A stretch of DNA of 64,000 nucleotides from assembly GCF_001647545.1 (NCBI RefSeq), contig NZ_LSZH01000013.1, forward strand, positions 218,775-282,774. The letters run 5' to 3'. Made by a program: the position numbers and the translations under genes. Below are positions 6,933 through 16,293 of this stretch, one piece after another. Source of the DNA: Acinetobacter sp. SFB (GTDB taxonomy: Bacteria; Pseudomonadota; Gammaproteobacteria; Pseudomonadales; Moraxellaceae). Under the pieces are notes generated by a model. That model saw only the letters and a program-made list of their open reading frames with translations. It had not been told where the DNA came from and made no database searches. Each line of letters opens with the position of its first letter. The first letter of the stretch is position 1.

Positions 6933-7316
6933 TTAAGTGGTTTGCTCAAGCACTTTTTTAAACAAATCTTTTTGTTCTTGGCTTGGCTTGGCAGTTTGTA
7001 AGGCCATCAATTGTGACATATCGCCTTGAACCTTAATTTTGCCAGTCATGAACGCCTGCATTGCAGCGGCCATATCAAATTCTAAGAATACTTTACGAAG
7101 GGTTTCACCATCCATATTCAAAGTGGTTTTCGCATTTGGAGATAAACCTTTTTTGATTGCACCACCATCCAAAGACAATTCTGTATTGCCTTGTACATCT
7201 GTAACTACCAAGTTAATTGCTAAATTTGCCAATGCAGGTGGCAAGTTTAAATCACCCGCTTGAGCAGTTAAGGTTTCTACATTTGAAAACCAATCATCAG
7301 TTAAAAAGGTAGGCAT
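6933..7316 (-). CDS. SCP2 sterol-binding-domain protein
   Basis: The 127-residue protein fits a single SCP2 fold. It includes VVTDVQGNTELSLDGGAIKK, then TTLNMDGETLRKVFLEFD, and the typical AAMQAFMTGKIKVQGDM motif near residues 96-112. SCP2 domains bind hydrophobic ligands such as fatty acyl chains; the bacterial single-domain proteins are mostly uncharacterised. It is cytoplasmic, with no signal sequence. It is the only gene on its strand before ttcA, with 215 bases between them, so it is probably transcribed on its own. Confidence 0.85.
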   Translation of the reverse strand: MPTFLTDDWFSNVETLTAQAGDLNLPPALANLAINLVVTDVQGNTELSLDGGAIKKGLSPNAKTTLNMDGETLRKVFLEFDMAAAMQAFMTGKIKVQGDMSQLMALQTAKPSQEQKDLFKKVLEQTT

Positions 7317-7494
7317 GTTCTTTCCTCAATTTATTCGTTCATTTGTGTCGCCTATCCAGACAACATCTTTGTGAAGCTATTTATGCTTGAGGATTGTTAT
7401 AGCATGTAAAATTGTTTTCTGCTTAAAGTTTTTTGCACGATACGTTCAATTTTTATATTTCTAATACATTATTTAACTGAATCAAATATATAAA

Positions 7495-7522
7495 TAGACA
7501 CCAATGCTAAAACTGGTGTCTA
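7495..7522 (-). terminator. hairpin after ttcA
   Basis: TAGACACCA (7495-7503) and TGGTGTCTA (7514-7522) form a perfect nine-base stem with a ten-base loop, directly downstream of ttcA. The following bases on the minus strand are AT-rich without a clean T-run, so termination is likely but not certain. Confidence 0.55.
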
Positions 7523-7531
7523 CCACGACGA

Positions 7532-8452
7532 TTATTCAGCAGCAAAGCCTAAATTCACCATATTGATGCGTTTGCTTTCTGGTTCATCTTCTGTTGAACA
7601 GCTACCGGTGAAATCAATTTCACGTTGTTCATCTAAAGCTTCAAAGTCAAACAGCTCACGATCGGCCAGTTGCGACGGCGATACGTTTTGCATGGCACCA
7701 AAAATACTGTGTAAACGCTTCGGATATTGGGCATCCCATTCACGCAGCATATTATTGATCATGGCGCGTTGTAAATTTTCCTGTGAACCACATAAGTTAC
7801 ACGGAATAATCGGGAACTGACGCATGTTTGCATACTTGATGATGTCTTTTTCTTCCACATAAGCCAGTGGACGAATCAGGATATTTTTTTTGTCAGATGA
7901 CAAAAGTTTAGGGGGCATGGCTTTTAAGCTGCCGCCATGGAACAAGTTTAAAAAGAAAGTTGCCATAATGTCATCACGGTGATGACCCAAAGCCACTTTG
8001 GTCGCGCCAATTTCTTGGGCAAAACCATATAACGAACCACGACGTAAACGCGAGCATACTGCACAATACGTTTTACCTTCAGGGGTCAATTTTTTGGTGA
8101 TGCTATAGGTGTCTTTTTCCAAAATATAATAAGGAATGTTATTTTCTTCCAAATAACGTGGCAAGACATCTTCAGGGAAGCCCGGCTGCTTTTGGTCAAG
8201 ATTCACCGCAACGACATCGAAATTTATGGGTGAAATGCGTTTAAACTGCAACATGATGTCAAGCAAGGTATAACTGTCTTTACCACCAGAAATACATACC
8301 ATCACCTTGTCACCTTCTTCGAGCATTTTAAAATCACGAATGGCATGACCGACTTGGCGGCGAAGCTTTTTCAACAAACGGTAATATGCCGAACTTGTTG
8401 GCAGTTCTGGTTTGAAATTAAATCCTTGTTCAGACTCAACTGGCGAGTACAT
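7532..8452 (-). CDS. ttcA: tRNA 2-thiocytidine(32) synthetase TtcA
   Basis: TtcA thiolates cytidine 32 of several tRNAs, using ATP and an iron-sulfur cluster. The 306-residue protein has the PP-loop SGGKDS at residues 55-60. Its cluster-binding pairs are C130/C133 (YCAVC) and C218/C221 (CNLC), with the conserved GHHRDD at about 156-161. Length and motifs match the family fully. It is transcribed alone on the minus strand. Directly upstream lies an unusual non-coding segment with DnaA boxes. Confidence 0.95.
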   Translation of the reverse strand: MYSPVESEQGFNFKPELPTSSAYYRLLKKLRRQVGHAIRDFKMLEEGDKVMVCISGGKDSYTLLDIMLQFKRISPINFDVVAVNLDQKQPGFPEDVLPRYLEENNIPYYILEKDTYSITKKLTPEGKTYCAVCSRLRRGSLYGFAQEIGATKVALGHHRDDIMATFFLNLFHGGSLKAMPPKLLSSDKKNILIRPLAYVEEKDIIKYANMRQFPIIPCNLCGSQENLQRAMINNMLREWDAQYPKRLHSIFGAMQNVSPSQLADRELFDFEALDEQREIDFTGSCSTEDEPESKRINMVNLGFAAE

Positions 8453-8629
8453 AGACGCGATTTACCCATAAATGAAAATTCCGCGCAATTTTATCCGATC
8501 TGACCTCACATCGCACCAAAAGAATGTAATTTCTGAAAATTGCTTATTGATTTCATTTTCACGTAATCAACCACGTGTTATTTTGGACGATGCAGTTCAA
8601 ATTTTACTCACAATGCTTACCAATTGTAC

Positions 8630-8674
8630 TTTTCCACAGTTGTCCACAAAAGCTGTGGATAACTTTGTGGATTT
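8630..8674. promoter_or_regulatory. cluster of four DnaA boxes
   Basis: Four nine-base matches to TTATCCACA lie within 45 bases. They are TTTTCCACA (8630-8638, one mismatch), TTGTCCACA (8640-8648, one mismatch), TGTGGATAA (8654-8662, perfect, reverse) and TGTGGATTT (8666-8674, one mismatch, reverse). Two pairs face each other, giving a rough palindrome. No dnaA gene is present in the window, so this is not obviously oriC. Confidence 0.6.
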
Positions 8675-8721
8675 CAAAAGGCTTGACAAGGTGTCTGACC
8701 TATTGTTTAAGGCTTCTATTT

Positions 8722-8755
8722 AAATTGATCATTTTTTGATCAATTTAATTTTTTA
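8722..8755 (+). terminator. AT-rich terminator-like hairpin
   Basis: AAATTGATCA (8722-8731) pairs perfectly with TGATCAATTT (8737-8746), followed by AATTTTTTAT. It sits 50 bases after the DnaA boxes with no clear gene before it, so it may end an untranslated RNA. Confidence 0.5.
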
Positions 8756-8951
8756 TAAAAATCAATGCCTTAAATGTGTCAAGTTATCCTGATTAAAAAA
8801 AATTAAAATATTTTTTGATTACTATCTCTGCAATTAGCACTTGCTTTTTACAAACTTGCCGAGAAATAAATTCCAGAATGCTTTTAATTGTGTGTTTTTT
8901 TGTTAAACTCCTGTTGAACTGTCTGGAGCAGATTTTTTTCTATATAAAAAA

Positions 8952-9815
8952 ATGAAAAATAACATTCTAAGCATGGGTTTTTATTTATTGGGGTGTGTAA
9001 CAGTGAATTCTGTTACAGCGACCAGTTATGCCGGTCAAACCATTTATCAGTTAAAAGAATCGAATGGTACGACCCTGCTCACCAATAAACAGGGCCGATA
9101 CAGTCATTTAAAAGTGGAAAAAAAGACTTATTATCCTGACAGTAATATGCATAGTTATAGCAACTGGGGAAGCTCTGAAGCTTCGGTACTTCCAAGCTAT
9201 AGCCGTAATAAAAATGCCTTTGACCCTATTATTAAACAGGCAGCCACACAGCACGGTATTTCTGAGGGCTTGATTAAAGCGGTCATGCATACTGAATCCG
9301 GCTTTAATGTCAATGCGCGCTCCCCTGTCGGTGCACAAGGATTGATGCAACTGATGCCTGCAACGGCGCGACGTTTTAATGTTTCCAATGCATATGATCC
9401 CCAGCAAAACATTATGGCGGGGGCAAAATATTTGTCTTGGCTGATGAAACGTTTTAACGGTAATACTTCCTTGGTTTTAGCCAGCTATAATGCCGGTGAA
9501 GGCAATGTGGCAAAATATGGGGGTATTCCTCCGTTTAAAGAAACCCAAGATTATGTAAGACGGGTGAGCAGTCGTTTCAGCAACTTGTACTCTAATGGAA
9601 TTTCTACAATTTCAAGCAATAACTCTCCTCCTGAAAATGGAAGAATTATCGCGCAATCTAATTCTGATGAGTCAAACGCATCAAACTCTACGCCGCATTA
9701 CAGTGCACAACGACAAATCATCATGGCAGCTGATGGCAGTTTCACCGATGCTCCTACGGGTTCTTATTCCACAGCACACGCTACAGCTTCAGCCAGAATT
9801 TCAATTACTGACTAA
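8952..9815 (+). CDS. secreted SLT-domain lytic transglycosylase
   Basis: This 287-residue protein has a cleavable N-terminal signal (about residues 1-28, ending near SYAG). A short region follows (GQTIYQLKESNGTTLLTN) that resembles a DUF4124-type beta segment, then an SLT domain from about residue 91. The catalytic Glu is E115 in MHTESGF, followed by GAQGLMQLMPATA and ASYNAGEGNV. The last 80 residues are Ser/Asn/Thr-rich and probably disordered. It should cleave peptidoglycan in the periplasm. It stands alone, upstream of htpX, which has its own leader of about 140 bases. The exact paralogue name cannot be decided from sequence alone. Confidence 0.88.
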   Translation: MKNNILSMGFYLLGCVTVNSVTATSYAGQTIYQLKESNGTTLLTNKQGRYSHLKVEKKTYYPDSNMHSYSNWGSSEASVLPSYSRNKNAFDPIIKQAATQHGISEGLIKAVMHTESGFNVNARSPVGAQGLMQLMPATARRFNVSNAYDPQQNIMAGAKYLSWLMKRFNGNTSLVLASYNAGEGNVAKYGGIPPFKETQDYVRRVSSRFSNLYSNGISTISSNNSPPENGRIIAQSNSDESNASNSTPHYSAQRQIIMAADGSFTDAPTGSYSTAHATASARISITD

Positions 9816-9957
9816 GCAGGACCTTTTGAATCTGTATTATTTAGATAGAATTACTTAACTTTTCTGCTTGAATTTTTAAGGCTTACACCTCATATTTACT
9901 AACATGATTTTTGATTCATAAATCAGATTATTTTTTTATTATAAGAGGATTCTCTCA

Positions 9958-10863
9958 ATGATGCGGATTGGTTTGTTCTTGCTTACCAACCTCGCGGTAC
10001 TGGTTGTAGCTGGCATTATTTTGTCACTCTTCGGTGTCGGTAGTTACCATGGCGCGGGTGGCTTAAATCTAGGCAACCTATTGGTCATCTGTTTTGTCTT
10101 TGGTATGGTTGGTTCTATCATTTCCCTATTCATGTCAAAATGGATGGCGAAAAAAACCACTGGGACAGAGCTTATTGATCCCAATGCGCCTCGTAATCAA
10201 GCAGAAGCATGGTTATTACAAGAAATTGCGCAATTGTCGCAACGCGCTGGTATCAATATGCCAGAAGTGGGTATTTTCCCTTCTTATCAGTCCAATGCTT
10301 TTGCCACAGGTTGGAACAAAAACGACGCTTTAGTAGCCGTTTCAACGGGTTTACTCGAACGAATGAACAAAGACGAACTTCGTGCGGTACTTGCGCATGA
10401 AATTGGTCACGTTGCCAATGGTGACATGGTGACCCTTGCCCTGATTCAGGGTGTCGTCAATGCCTTCGTGATGTTCTTTGCACGTGTCGTTGGTGACTTT
10501 ATTGACCGTAATGTGTTTGGTCGTGAAGACGGCGAAGCACCGGGTCTGGCCTACTTCGGTATTACCATCGTACTGGATATCGTGTTTGGCATTTTGGCAT
10601 CTTCTATCGTGATGTGGTTCTCGCGTCAGCGTGAATATCGTGCCGATGAAGCGGGTGCGCGTTTAGCCGGGAAACAAGCCATGATTTCTGCATTATTACG
10701 TTTACAGGCAGAATCAGAATTGCCTGATCAAATGCCTAAAGAAATGAAAGCATTTGCAATTGCAGAAGGTAAGGAAGAAGGTTTCAGCTTGGCGGCTTTA
10801 TTCCAAACCCACCCAACGATTGAACAACGTGTAGCTGCCCTACATCAGCTTAACTGCCCATAA
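9958..10863 (+). CDS. htpX: membrane zinc protease HtpX
   Basis: HtpX is an inner-membrane M48 metalloprotease that degrades damaged membrane proteins under envelope stress. The 301-residue protein has two N-terminal membrane helices (about 5-25 and 37-60) and the zinc motif HEIGH at 147-151. Two further hydrophobic segments follow (about 155-180 and 194-215), and the glutamate ligand lies in [11 protein letters not shown]. All key residues are present. An AGAGG precedes the start. A terminator follows at 10905-10930, so it is monocistronic. Confidence 0.96.
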   Translation: MMRIGLFLLTNLAVLVVAGIILSLFGVGSYHGAGGLNLGNLLVICFVFGMVGSIISLFMSKWMAKKTTGTELIDPNAPRNQAEAWLLQEIAQLSQRAGINMPEVGIFPSYQSNAFATGWNKNDALVAVSTGLLERMNKDELRAVLAHEIGHVANGDMVTLALIQGVVNAFVMFFARVVGDFIDRNVFGREDGEAPGLAYFGITIVLDIVFGILASSIVMWFSRQREYRADEAGARLAGKQAMISALLRLQAESELPDQMPKEMKAFAIAEGKEEGFSLAALFQTHPTIEQRVAALHQLNCP

Positions 10864-10904
10864 TATTGTTTGACAAAAATATTGGTTGATTAAATTAAAT
10901 ATCG

Positions 10905-10930
10905 AAAAGTCTCCACATGGAGGCTTTTTT
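10905..10930 (+). terminator. terminator after htpX
   Basis: A short stem with CTCC / GGAG core and ACAT loop, extended by A-T pairs with one mismatch, ends in six T about 45 bases after the htpX stop. Confidence 0.7.
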
Positions 10931-11023
10931 AATGCTGCTGAATACAACGCAACAGACTGCCGTTGATATCAAAAATGCAGCACATCTCTATTTTAGCTAA
11001 GTGTTCTATAATAGTAGTGATTC

Positions 11024-11149
11024 GTGCTTGAAATACAGACCAATTTAAACCCTACCAAGCCCGATAAAGCACAGTTAAATCATGAACAGGAATACACGCC
11101 CTATGCCAAGAAGTTTCTGGCTCTCGCTTGGGAGGCTGAAAAACTCTAA
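11024..11149 (+). pseudogene. short GTG-started frame, possible gene remnant
   Basis: The frame gives 41 residues with believable composition, ending in YAKKFLALAWEAEKL. There is no good ribosome-binding site. It could be a small protein, or the C-terminal end of a lost gene. It overlaps the next remnant frame by ten bases. Confidence 0.25.
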
Positions 11150-11247
11150 ACTTAAACTGTGCATATTCAGAATCATTCATTGACTGGATTAAGAGGTACA
11201 TTGATAACCGAGCAGGCGATAAAAATCACATGTCAGTTCAAAATTGA
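11140..11247 (+). pseudogene. possible remnant of an integrase core-binding domain
   Basis: A start-less frame of about 35 residues includes SESFIDWIKRYIDNRAGDKN. This resembles the Y-x-x-W-I-K-R-[YF]-I core-binding helix of tyrosine recombinases such as integron-type integrases. It is bounded by stops and has no catalytic domain after it. The call rests on one motif and is tentative. Confidence 0.25.
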
Positions 11248-11295
11248 TGGCGGATAAATGCAGTAATATAATCCATCAATTTTATCCACTAAAAA

Positions 11296-11886
11296 TCAAA
11301 AAGCATTCAACCCTTGAAACCATTGCCATAACCCGCTCAAACCAAACCACATCGCAAGCAGCATCAACACCAATACGATTGCACCCAAAAGATCAGGAAT
11401 ATGCAGCCATAGCCACACCACCACAGGATTTCGCCAAAAGGCTGAGTTCTGCTGTTTATTTTCCAGACTTTCATGCAAAAATGGATGCACCACATGTGAA
11501 TCACTGCGAATCTGGTATTCCTCTCGGATATGCTCATGCACAATCGCTAAAGCCTTACGGCTGGGACGAATAAAAACGTCAAAAACTGTTCCCACTATAG
11601 GGATAAAACCCACCACTGCATCCAGCATAGCCAGTTTCAGCACCGGATTCAGCTTGCTTTGTGGCACCCCTATTTGCTTGGCCTTATAAATGGCATAGCA
11701 GGTCAAGACAAAGCCTGCGACATCTCCAGCAATGGGAATGGTACTTAAAGCAGCATCTGCCCCGACACCTTGTTTGGTAAACGGAATCCGTACCACTGAG
11801 TCCATCATATTGGCAAACTTGGCCAAGTCCCGCTCTAGACGCACCACTTCTTGCTGGCTGAGTTTTTTTTGTTGTTGCTCTGGCAT
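11296..11886 (-). CDS. DUF4112 membrane protein
   Basis: The 196-residue protein opens with a charged helix (QEVVRLERDLAKFANMMDS). The DUF4112 core follows (about residues 33-110), with FTKQGVGADAALSTIPIAGD, a hydrophobic stretch, and DAVVGFIPIVGTVFDVFIRPS. Another hydrophobic helix lies near residue 160-185. The family is a widespread integral membrane domain of unknown function. It is the only gene on its strand here; about 250 bases separate it from the RND transporter gene upstream. Confidence 0.85.
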   Translation of the reverse strand: MPEQQQKKLSQQEVVRLERDLAKFANMMDSVVRIPFTKQGVGADAALSTIPIAGDVAGFVLTCYAIYKAKQIGVPQSKLNPVLKLAMLDAVVGFIPIVGTVFDVFIRPSRKALAIVHEHIREEYQIRSDSHVVHPFLHESLENKQQNSAFWRNPVVVWLWLHIPDLLGAIVLVLMLLAMWFGLSGLWQWFQGLNAF

Positions 11887-12137
11887 ATAAGCCTCAATTC
11901 CAAGGAAAGCATTATCTAAACACTTGAGATTACATCATATCCTGTCTTATTGATCTGTATCGATATGATGAATAAAGCAGATTAATGCCCTACAAGGAAA
12001 AATCAGGATTCCTAGTCAGAACGCTATTCTTGATTCAAATCCGCTTTAATTATCCGCTCACTGCTGCCTGGTTAATGCCGTACGCTATCATCCAATAAGC
12101 ATCATCAGGATAATGCCTATGAGATGATCGAGATTGC

Positions 12138-15100
12138 TTAAGATTCCTTTTGAGCTTTGCCTTTAAATAAAGTTCGGATCAGCACATACATGAATGGAAT
12201 AAAAATTAGCACCAAGATGGTTGCAAAAATCACTCCGCCCAAAACACTGACTCCGATTTCCTGGCGACTGGCGGCCCCTGCACCAGAGGCAAAGACCAAG
12301 GGAATCACGCCTGCGCCAAAGGCAAGTGAAGTCATCAGAATGGGACGTAAGCGCAAACTTGCACCTTCCAAAGCAGCTTCAATGACGCTACGCCCCTGAT
12401 CCTGCGCCAGCGAGGCAAACTCTACAATCAAGATGGCATTTTTACATGACAGTCCAATGGTAGTGAGTAAAGCAATCTGAAAATAAATATCATTGGGAAA
12501 ACCGACAAAATAACTAAACAGGATATTACCGCCAATCCCTAAAGGAATAGCACTCATCACGGCAGTAGGAATCGACCAGCTTTCATAAAGTGCAGCCAGA
12601 CACAGGAAAATAAAGCCAATCGAAATCAGGTAAAGTAACATCGCCTGATTACTGGATTTGTTCTCTTCATAAGATAAACCACTCCATGCCACATCAATAC
12701 CGGGTTGCTGTGCAACCAGTTTGGCCACATCTTGCATGGCAAGACCCGAACTGACATTTTTTGTGGTATCAGCTTCCATTTGCAGTGCGGTATATCCCAT
12801 ATAACGGTTCACCACTTCAGGCCCGCCACTCCAAGTCACATGGGCAAAATTGCTAAATGACACCATCTGATTTAAATCATTACGCACATACCAGTATTGC
12901 AAATCTTCTGGCTTAGAACGGAATTCAGCATCTCCCTGCATCATCACGCGTTTAATCCGGCCACGGTCAATGAAGTCATTAATATAGCTGCCGCCCCAAG
13001 CACTGGACAAGGTACTGTTAATTGCAGCTTGTGATAGTCCATTGGCCATCGCCAGTTTCTGATTCACACTCACTTTCAGTTCGGCTTTATCCGGATTAGA
13101 CCGCTTATCCAGATTTTCAAAGGTAGAATACTGCTTGGCCTGTTCCTGCAATTGCTTAAATTGAGTGTCCAGAAATTGACGGCCCTGACCATTCACATCG
13201 CGAATCCAAAAATCCAGTCCATCGGTCTGACCTAAACCACTGACTGAAGATGGCATGCTGACATTAATTTGTGCATTGGGATTTTTTTTGAAATGTTTTA
13301 AAGCTCGCTCACGAATGGCTTGCGCTGAATTCTGATCTCCAGAACGCTCATCCCAGTGGTTTAAGGCAATAAAACCCTGCCCCAGATTTTGTCCCGTGCC
13401 AGAAAAATTACGTCCATAGCGAATCATCACCAGATTCACATTGTCTTTTTCCTGTTCCAGAAAATATTGTCGAATTTGTTCGCCTATTTCACGGCTTTTC
13501 GACATCGGTGCGCCATCAACCAATTTAAACTGTACACTTAAAATACCCTGATCTTCACTGGGAATAAAACTAGTCGGTAAAGCACGATAAAACAACGCAA
13601 AAACACCGACAAGAGCTGCGAACATAACCAGGCAAATCGCTTTATGCTGAATGGTCATATTCGATAATTTAAGATAACGATGTTTTAAATTATCCAGTTT
13701 TTGATTAAACCACAGCGCCCATTTGGCCGGTTGTGGATTAGGCTTTAAAATCAGCGCACATAAAGCCGGTGTTAAAATAAGGGCGACAGCTAAAGACAAA
13801 GCCATGGCTGCAACCAAGGTAATTGAGAATTGGCGGTAAATCACGCCGGTTGAGCCACCAAAAAATGCCATGGGAATAAATACCGCAGTCAGCACCAGGG
13901 TAATCCCAATCAGTGCACTACTAATTTCTTGCATGGATTCTATTGATGCTTGTTTCGCCGTTAAGTTTTTCTCATGCATCAGGCGTTCGACATTTTCCAC
14001 CACCACAATCGCATCATCGACCAACAGTCCAATCGCCAATACCAAGGCAAATAAAGTTAAGGTGTTAATGCTCATACCTAGCACATAGAGTACCGCCATG
14101 GTGCCTAAAATGACCACTGGCACGGTAATGGCAGGAATCAGTGTGGCACGCCAGTTTTGCAGGAAGATAAACATCACTACAATTACCAGCAATATGGCTT
14201 CAAACAGTGTTTTGACGACTTCCTTAATTGATTCTTGGACAAAGGGCGTGTTGTCACGTGGATAAACCAGTTTATAGCCTTCAGGCAATTGTGTCGAAAG
14301 ACGATCGACCTCCGCTTTAATTAAGGCTGAAGTGGCCAAGGCATTGGCACCTGATGCTAAAGAAATCCCCATCCCGGCAGATTCAAAACCATTAATGGTA
14401 TTGAAGGATTGATAATTTTCTGCACCCAACTCAATACGCGCCACATCTTTTAAATAGACAAAACTGCCATCTCGAGCAGATTTAACAATAATATTTTCAA
14501 ATTCAGGCACAGTTTTTAAACGTGAGCCGGAAGTCACTTTGGCATTTAAATATTGATCTTTGACCGTCGGCAAGTCACCCACTGCCCCAGCAGCCACCTG
14601 AGTATTTTGTGCTTCAATTGCTGCCCGAATATCACTGGGCATCAAATTGTATTGTTTTAATTTTGAAGGGTTCAGCCAAATACGCATTGCATATTGCGAA
14701 CCAAAAACATCAACTTCACCCACCCCTTCAATTCGCGCCAGCTCTTCTTCCAAATGCGTCAACATATAATCTGACAAGGCAATATTGTCACTTTTACCCG
14801 AGGCATCGTACAAGCCGATCACCATGTGGGTATCGCCAAGCGACTTAAATACATTCACCCCCTGACGCTGAACATCTTCAGGTAATCGGCTTACCACACT
14901 ATTAATTGAATTTTGTACTTGAACTTGTGCGGTATCCGGGTCTGTACCATTTTCAAAACTAATACTGATTCGGCAACGGCCTGATGAATCACTACTTGAA
15001 CTAAAATAAAGCAGATGATCAATACCTTTAATTTGCTGCTCTAAAACCTGGGTAACACTTTCTTCCACGGTTTCTGCCGAAGCGCCATTATAGGTTGCAC

Positions 15101-15239
15101 TCACGGTAATACGCGGCGGTGCTATATCCGGATAGCGCTCTACAGGTAAATTCAACACTGCGAAAAGCCCAAAAGCCATCACAATGATGGCCAGTACACC
15201 GGCAAAAATAGGTCGTTGAATAAAGAATTTCGACAGCAT
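12138..15239 (-). CDS. RND-family multidrug efflux permease (HAE1 type)
   Basis: The 1033-residue protein is a full-length RND pump subunit that uses the proton gradient to export hydrophobic compounds across the envelope. It starts with the typical FIQRPIFAGVLAIIVMAFG helix, has two large periplasmic loops, and has the proton-relay Asp pair in GLLVDDAIVVVENVER near residue 405. The internal duplication is evident from the second half, ending with GVLGG-type helices. HAE1 pumps normally work with a membrane-fusion protein and an outer-membrane channel. Neither gene is adjacent, so it must borrow partners or act with components encoded elsewhere. It resembles the AdeB/AcrB group, but I cannot name the specific orthologue. 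Confidence 0.92.
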   Translation of the reverse strand: MLSKFFIQRPIFAGVLAIIVMAFGLFAVLNLPVERYPDIAPPRITVSATYNGASAETVEESVTQVLEQQIKGIDHLLYFSSSSDSSGRCRISISFENGTDPDTAQVQVQNSINSVVSRLPEDVQRQGVNVFKSLGDTHMVIGLYDASGKSDNIALSDYMLTHLEEELARIEGVGEVDVFGSQYAMRIWLNPSKLKQYNLMPSDIRAAIEAQNTQVAAGAVGDLPTVKDQYLNAKVTSGSRLKTVPEFENIIVKSARDGSFVYLKDVARIELGAENYQSFNTINGFESAGMGISLASGANALATSALIKAEVDRLSTQLPEGYKLVYPRDNTPFVQESIKEVVKTLFEAILLVIVVMFIFLQNWRATLIPAITVPVVILGTMAVLYVLGMSINTLTLFALVLAIGLLVDDAIVVVENVERLMHEKNLTAKQASIESMQEISSALIGITLVLTAVFIPMAFFGGSTGVIYRQFSITLVAAMALSLAVALILTPALCALILKPNPQPAKWALWFNQKLDNLKHRYLKLSNMTIQHKAICLVMFAALVGVFALFYRALPTSFIPSEDQGILSVQFKLVDGAPMSKSREIGEQIRQYFLEQEKDNVNLVMIRYGRNFSGTGQNLGQGFIALNHWDERSGDQNSAQAIRERALKHFKKNPNAQINVSMPSSVSGLGQTDGLDFWIRDVNGQGRQFLDTQFKQLQEQAKQYSTFENLDKRSNPDKAELKVSVNQKLAMANGLSQAAINSTLSSAWGGSYINDFIDRGRIKRVMMQGDAEFRSKPEDLQYWYVRNDLNQMVSFSNFAHVTWSGGPEVVNRYMGYTALQMEADTTKNVSSGLAMQDVAKLVAQQPGIDVAWSGLSYEENKSSNQAMLLYLISIGFIFLCLAALYESWSIPTAVMSAIPLGIGGNILFSYFVGFPNDIYFQIALLTTIGLSCKNAILIVEFASLAQDQGRSVIEAALEGASLRLRPILMTSLAFGAGVIPLVFASGAGAASRQEIGVSVLGGVIFATILVLIFIPFMYVLIRTLFKGKAQKES

Positions 15240-15778
15240 ATGAATTGATCGCAGGTTAAAGAAGTGATGTTGCTATACCTTAAAAACGAATTCTAAGGTC
15301 GCTCATTCATGTTGATATTCAGTGACTAAAAGTCAAAATACAATAACATTTAACAGAAAAAACAATTTTTGTCATAAATAAGGAGAAACGATGAAGATGT
15401 GTCATCTGATCTCAAGTTATCCTACAGTTCATTCCCTGTCTTTTTTCATCATACTGTTAATACTTGCTTGAACAGTATCGCTTTTTAGATCCGCCCTCAG
15501 CACCTGAAATAGATTAACTTTATTCAATTCTCCAGGAGCGGCCCCTTGACTCAATCTAAATTTAATTAGATCCCGTCAGTTTATGGAAACCTTGTCTAAA
15601 AATATATTTTTTAGGCGTCAAATTGAGGAATCACAACATAATATCTACAAAAAAAATTTCCTAACATTTTGATGTTACATATTTTCTTTATGAAAAAATT
15701 TAATAAGAATACATTTGAAATTAATCTTGGTTTAATAAATCTGTTCTATGTTGTCTGAAATTAATGAAAATTTTAGTT
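15240..15778. other. intergenic region between RND gene and dgkA
   Basis: About 540 AT-rich bases contain the divergent promoters. The one recognisable element is a short frame with a strong ribosome-binding site at 15391-15471 (listed separately). No clear operator was found. Confidence 0.5.
15391..15471 (+). CDS. candidate 26-residue hydrophobic small protein
   Basis: AAGGAG at 15380-15385 lies exactly 5 bases before an ATG, an excellent initiation signal for this genome. The 26-codon frame ends in a hydrophobic stretch (SLSFFIILLILA) that could be a short membrane helix. Its N-terminal half has MKMCHLISSYPT. It is encoded divergently from the RND pump. It may be a genuine small membrane protein or leader peptide, or a remnant. 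Confidence 0.35.
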   Translation: MKMCHLISSYPTVHSLSFFIILLILA

Positions 15779-16153
15779 ATGAACTCATATTCCCCCTTCA
15801 AAGGCAAAACCGGTTTTAAGCGTGTGATCCATGCCACCCATTATTCTATTGCTGGTTTTAAAACTGCATTTATTAATGAAGCTGCTTTTCGTCAAATCGT
15901 AGTTATAAATTTAATTCTAATTCCTGCTAGTTTTTTTCTTAATGTATCGCGCGTAGAGCAAGCCATGATGGTTGCGGTGTGTTTACTGGCACTGATTGTT
16001 GAATTATTTAATTCAGCGATTGAAGCAGTGGTAGACCGTATTTCTCTGGAAAGACATGAGTTGTCTAAAAATGCCAAAGACATGGGCAGTGCTGCGCAAT
16101 TTGTCGCCCTGGCGATTATTTTCTTTACCTGGCTGCTTATTTTAGTGCCCTAA
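15779..16153 (+). CDS. dgkA: diacylglycerol kinase DgkA
   Basis: DgkA phosphorylates diacylglycerol to phosphatidate in the inner membrane, recycling lipid from membrane-derived oligosaccharide or LPS-modification pathways. The protein is about 124 residues with three membrane helices, and has the signature ELFNSAIEAVVDRISLERH. The conserved N-terminal ATHYSIAGFKTAFINEAAFRQ amphipathic segment is present. A start at 15764 would add five residues; I prefer 15779 (MNSYSPFKG) by family length. It is followed by a terminator shared with the convergent aceA gene. Confidence 0.93.
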   Translation: MNSYSPFKGKTGFKRVIHATHYSIAGFKTAFINEAAFRQIVVINLILIPASFFLNVSRVEQAMMVAVCLLALIVELFNSAIEAVVDRISLERHELSKNAKDMGSAAQFVALAIIFFTWLLILVP

Positions 16154-16246
16154 GTTTTTCACTGCCTATCGAGAGATTAACTACATAAAATAATAGAGGG
16201 AACATATTTTTATGTTGTCTTTTTTTATTCTATTTTGATCAGTTAT

Positions 16247-16277
16247 AAAAAAACCCTGCTTTTCGCAGGGTTTTTTT
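16247..16277. terminator. bidirectional terminator between dgkA and aceA
   Basis: ACCCTGC and GCAGGGT form a strong stem with a short loop, flanked by A-run and T-run, usable by both convergent genes. Confidence 0.9.
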
Positions 16278-16293
16278 GAATCACTCGGAAGGA

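Larger units (their letters stand above)
8453..8951. other. intergenic region with DnaA-box cluster and hairpin
   Basis: About 500 bases separate ttcA from the lytic transglycosylase gene. They contain the DnaA-box cluster (8630-8674) and a terminator-like hairpin (8722-8755), then a very AT-rich stretch that should include the downstream promoter. An 83-codon plus-strand frame (8472-8723) covers the boxes but looks like chance coding. Confidence 0.5.
10931..11295. other. intergenic region with decayed coding fragments
   Basis: This stretch between htpX and the DUF4112 gene holds two short open frames that look like remnants (11024-11149 and 11140-11247), described separately. Nothing else was recognised. 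Confidence 0.45.

Noticed and set aside
8630..8674. Chromosomal origin oriC
   Set aside because: No dnaA, dnaN, rpmH or gyrB in the window and no long AT-rich unwinding repeats next to the boxes; a DnaA titration or regulatory site is more likely.
8472..8723. 83-codon plus-strand frame over the DnaA boxes
   Set aside because: No ribosome-binding site and unnatural composition; the DnaA-box repeats and hairpin explain the sequence better than coding.
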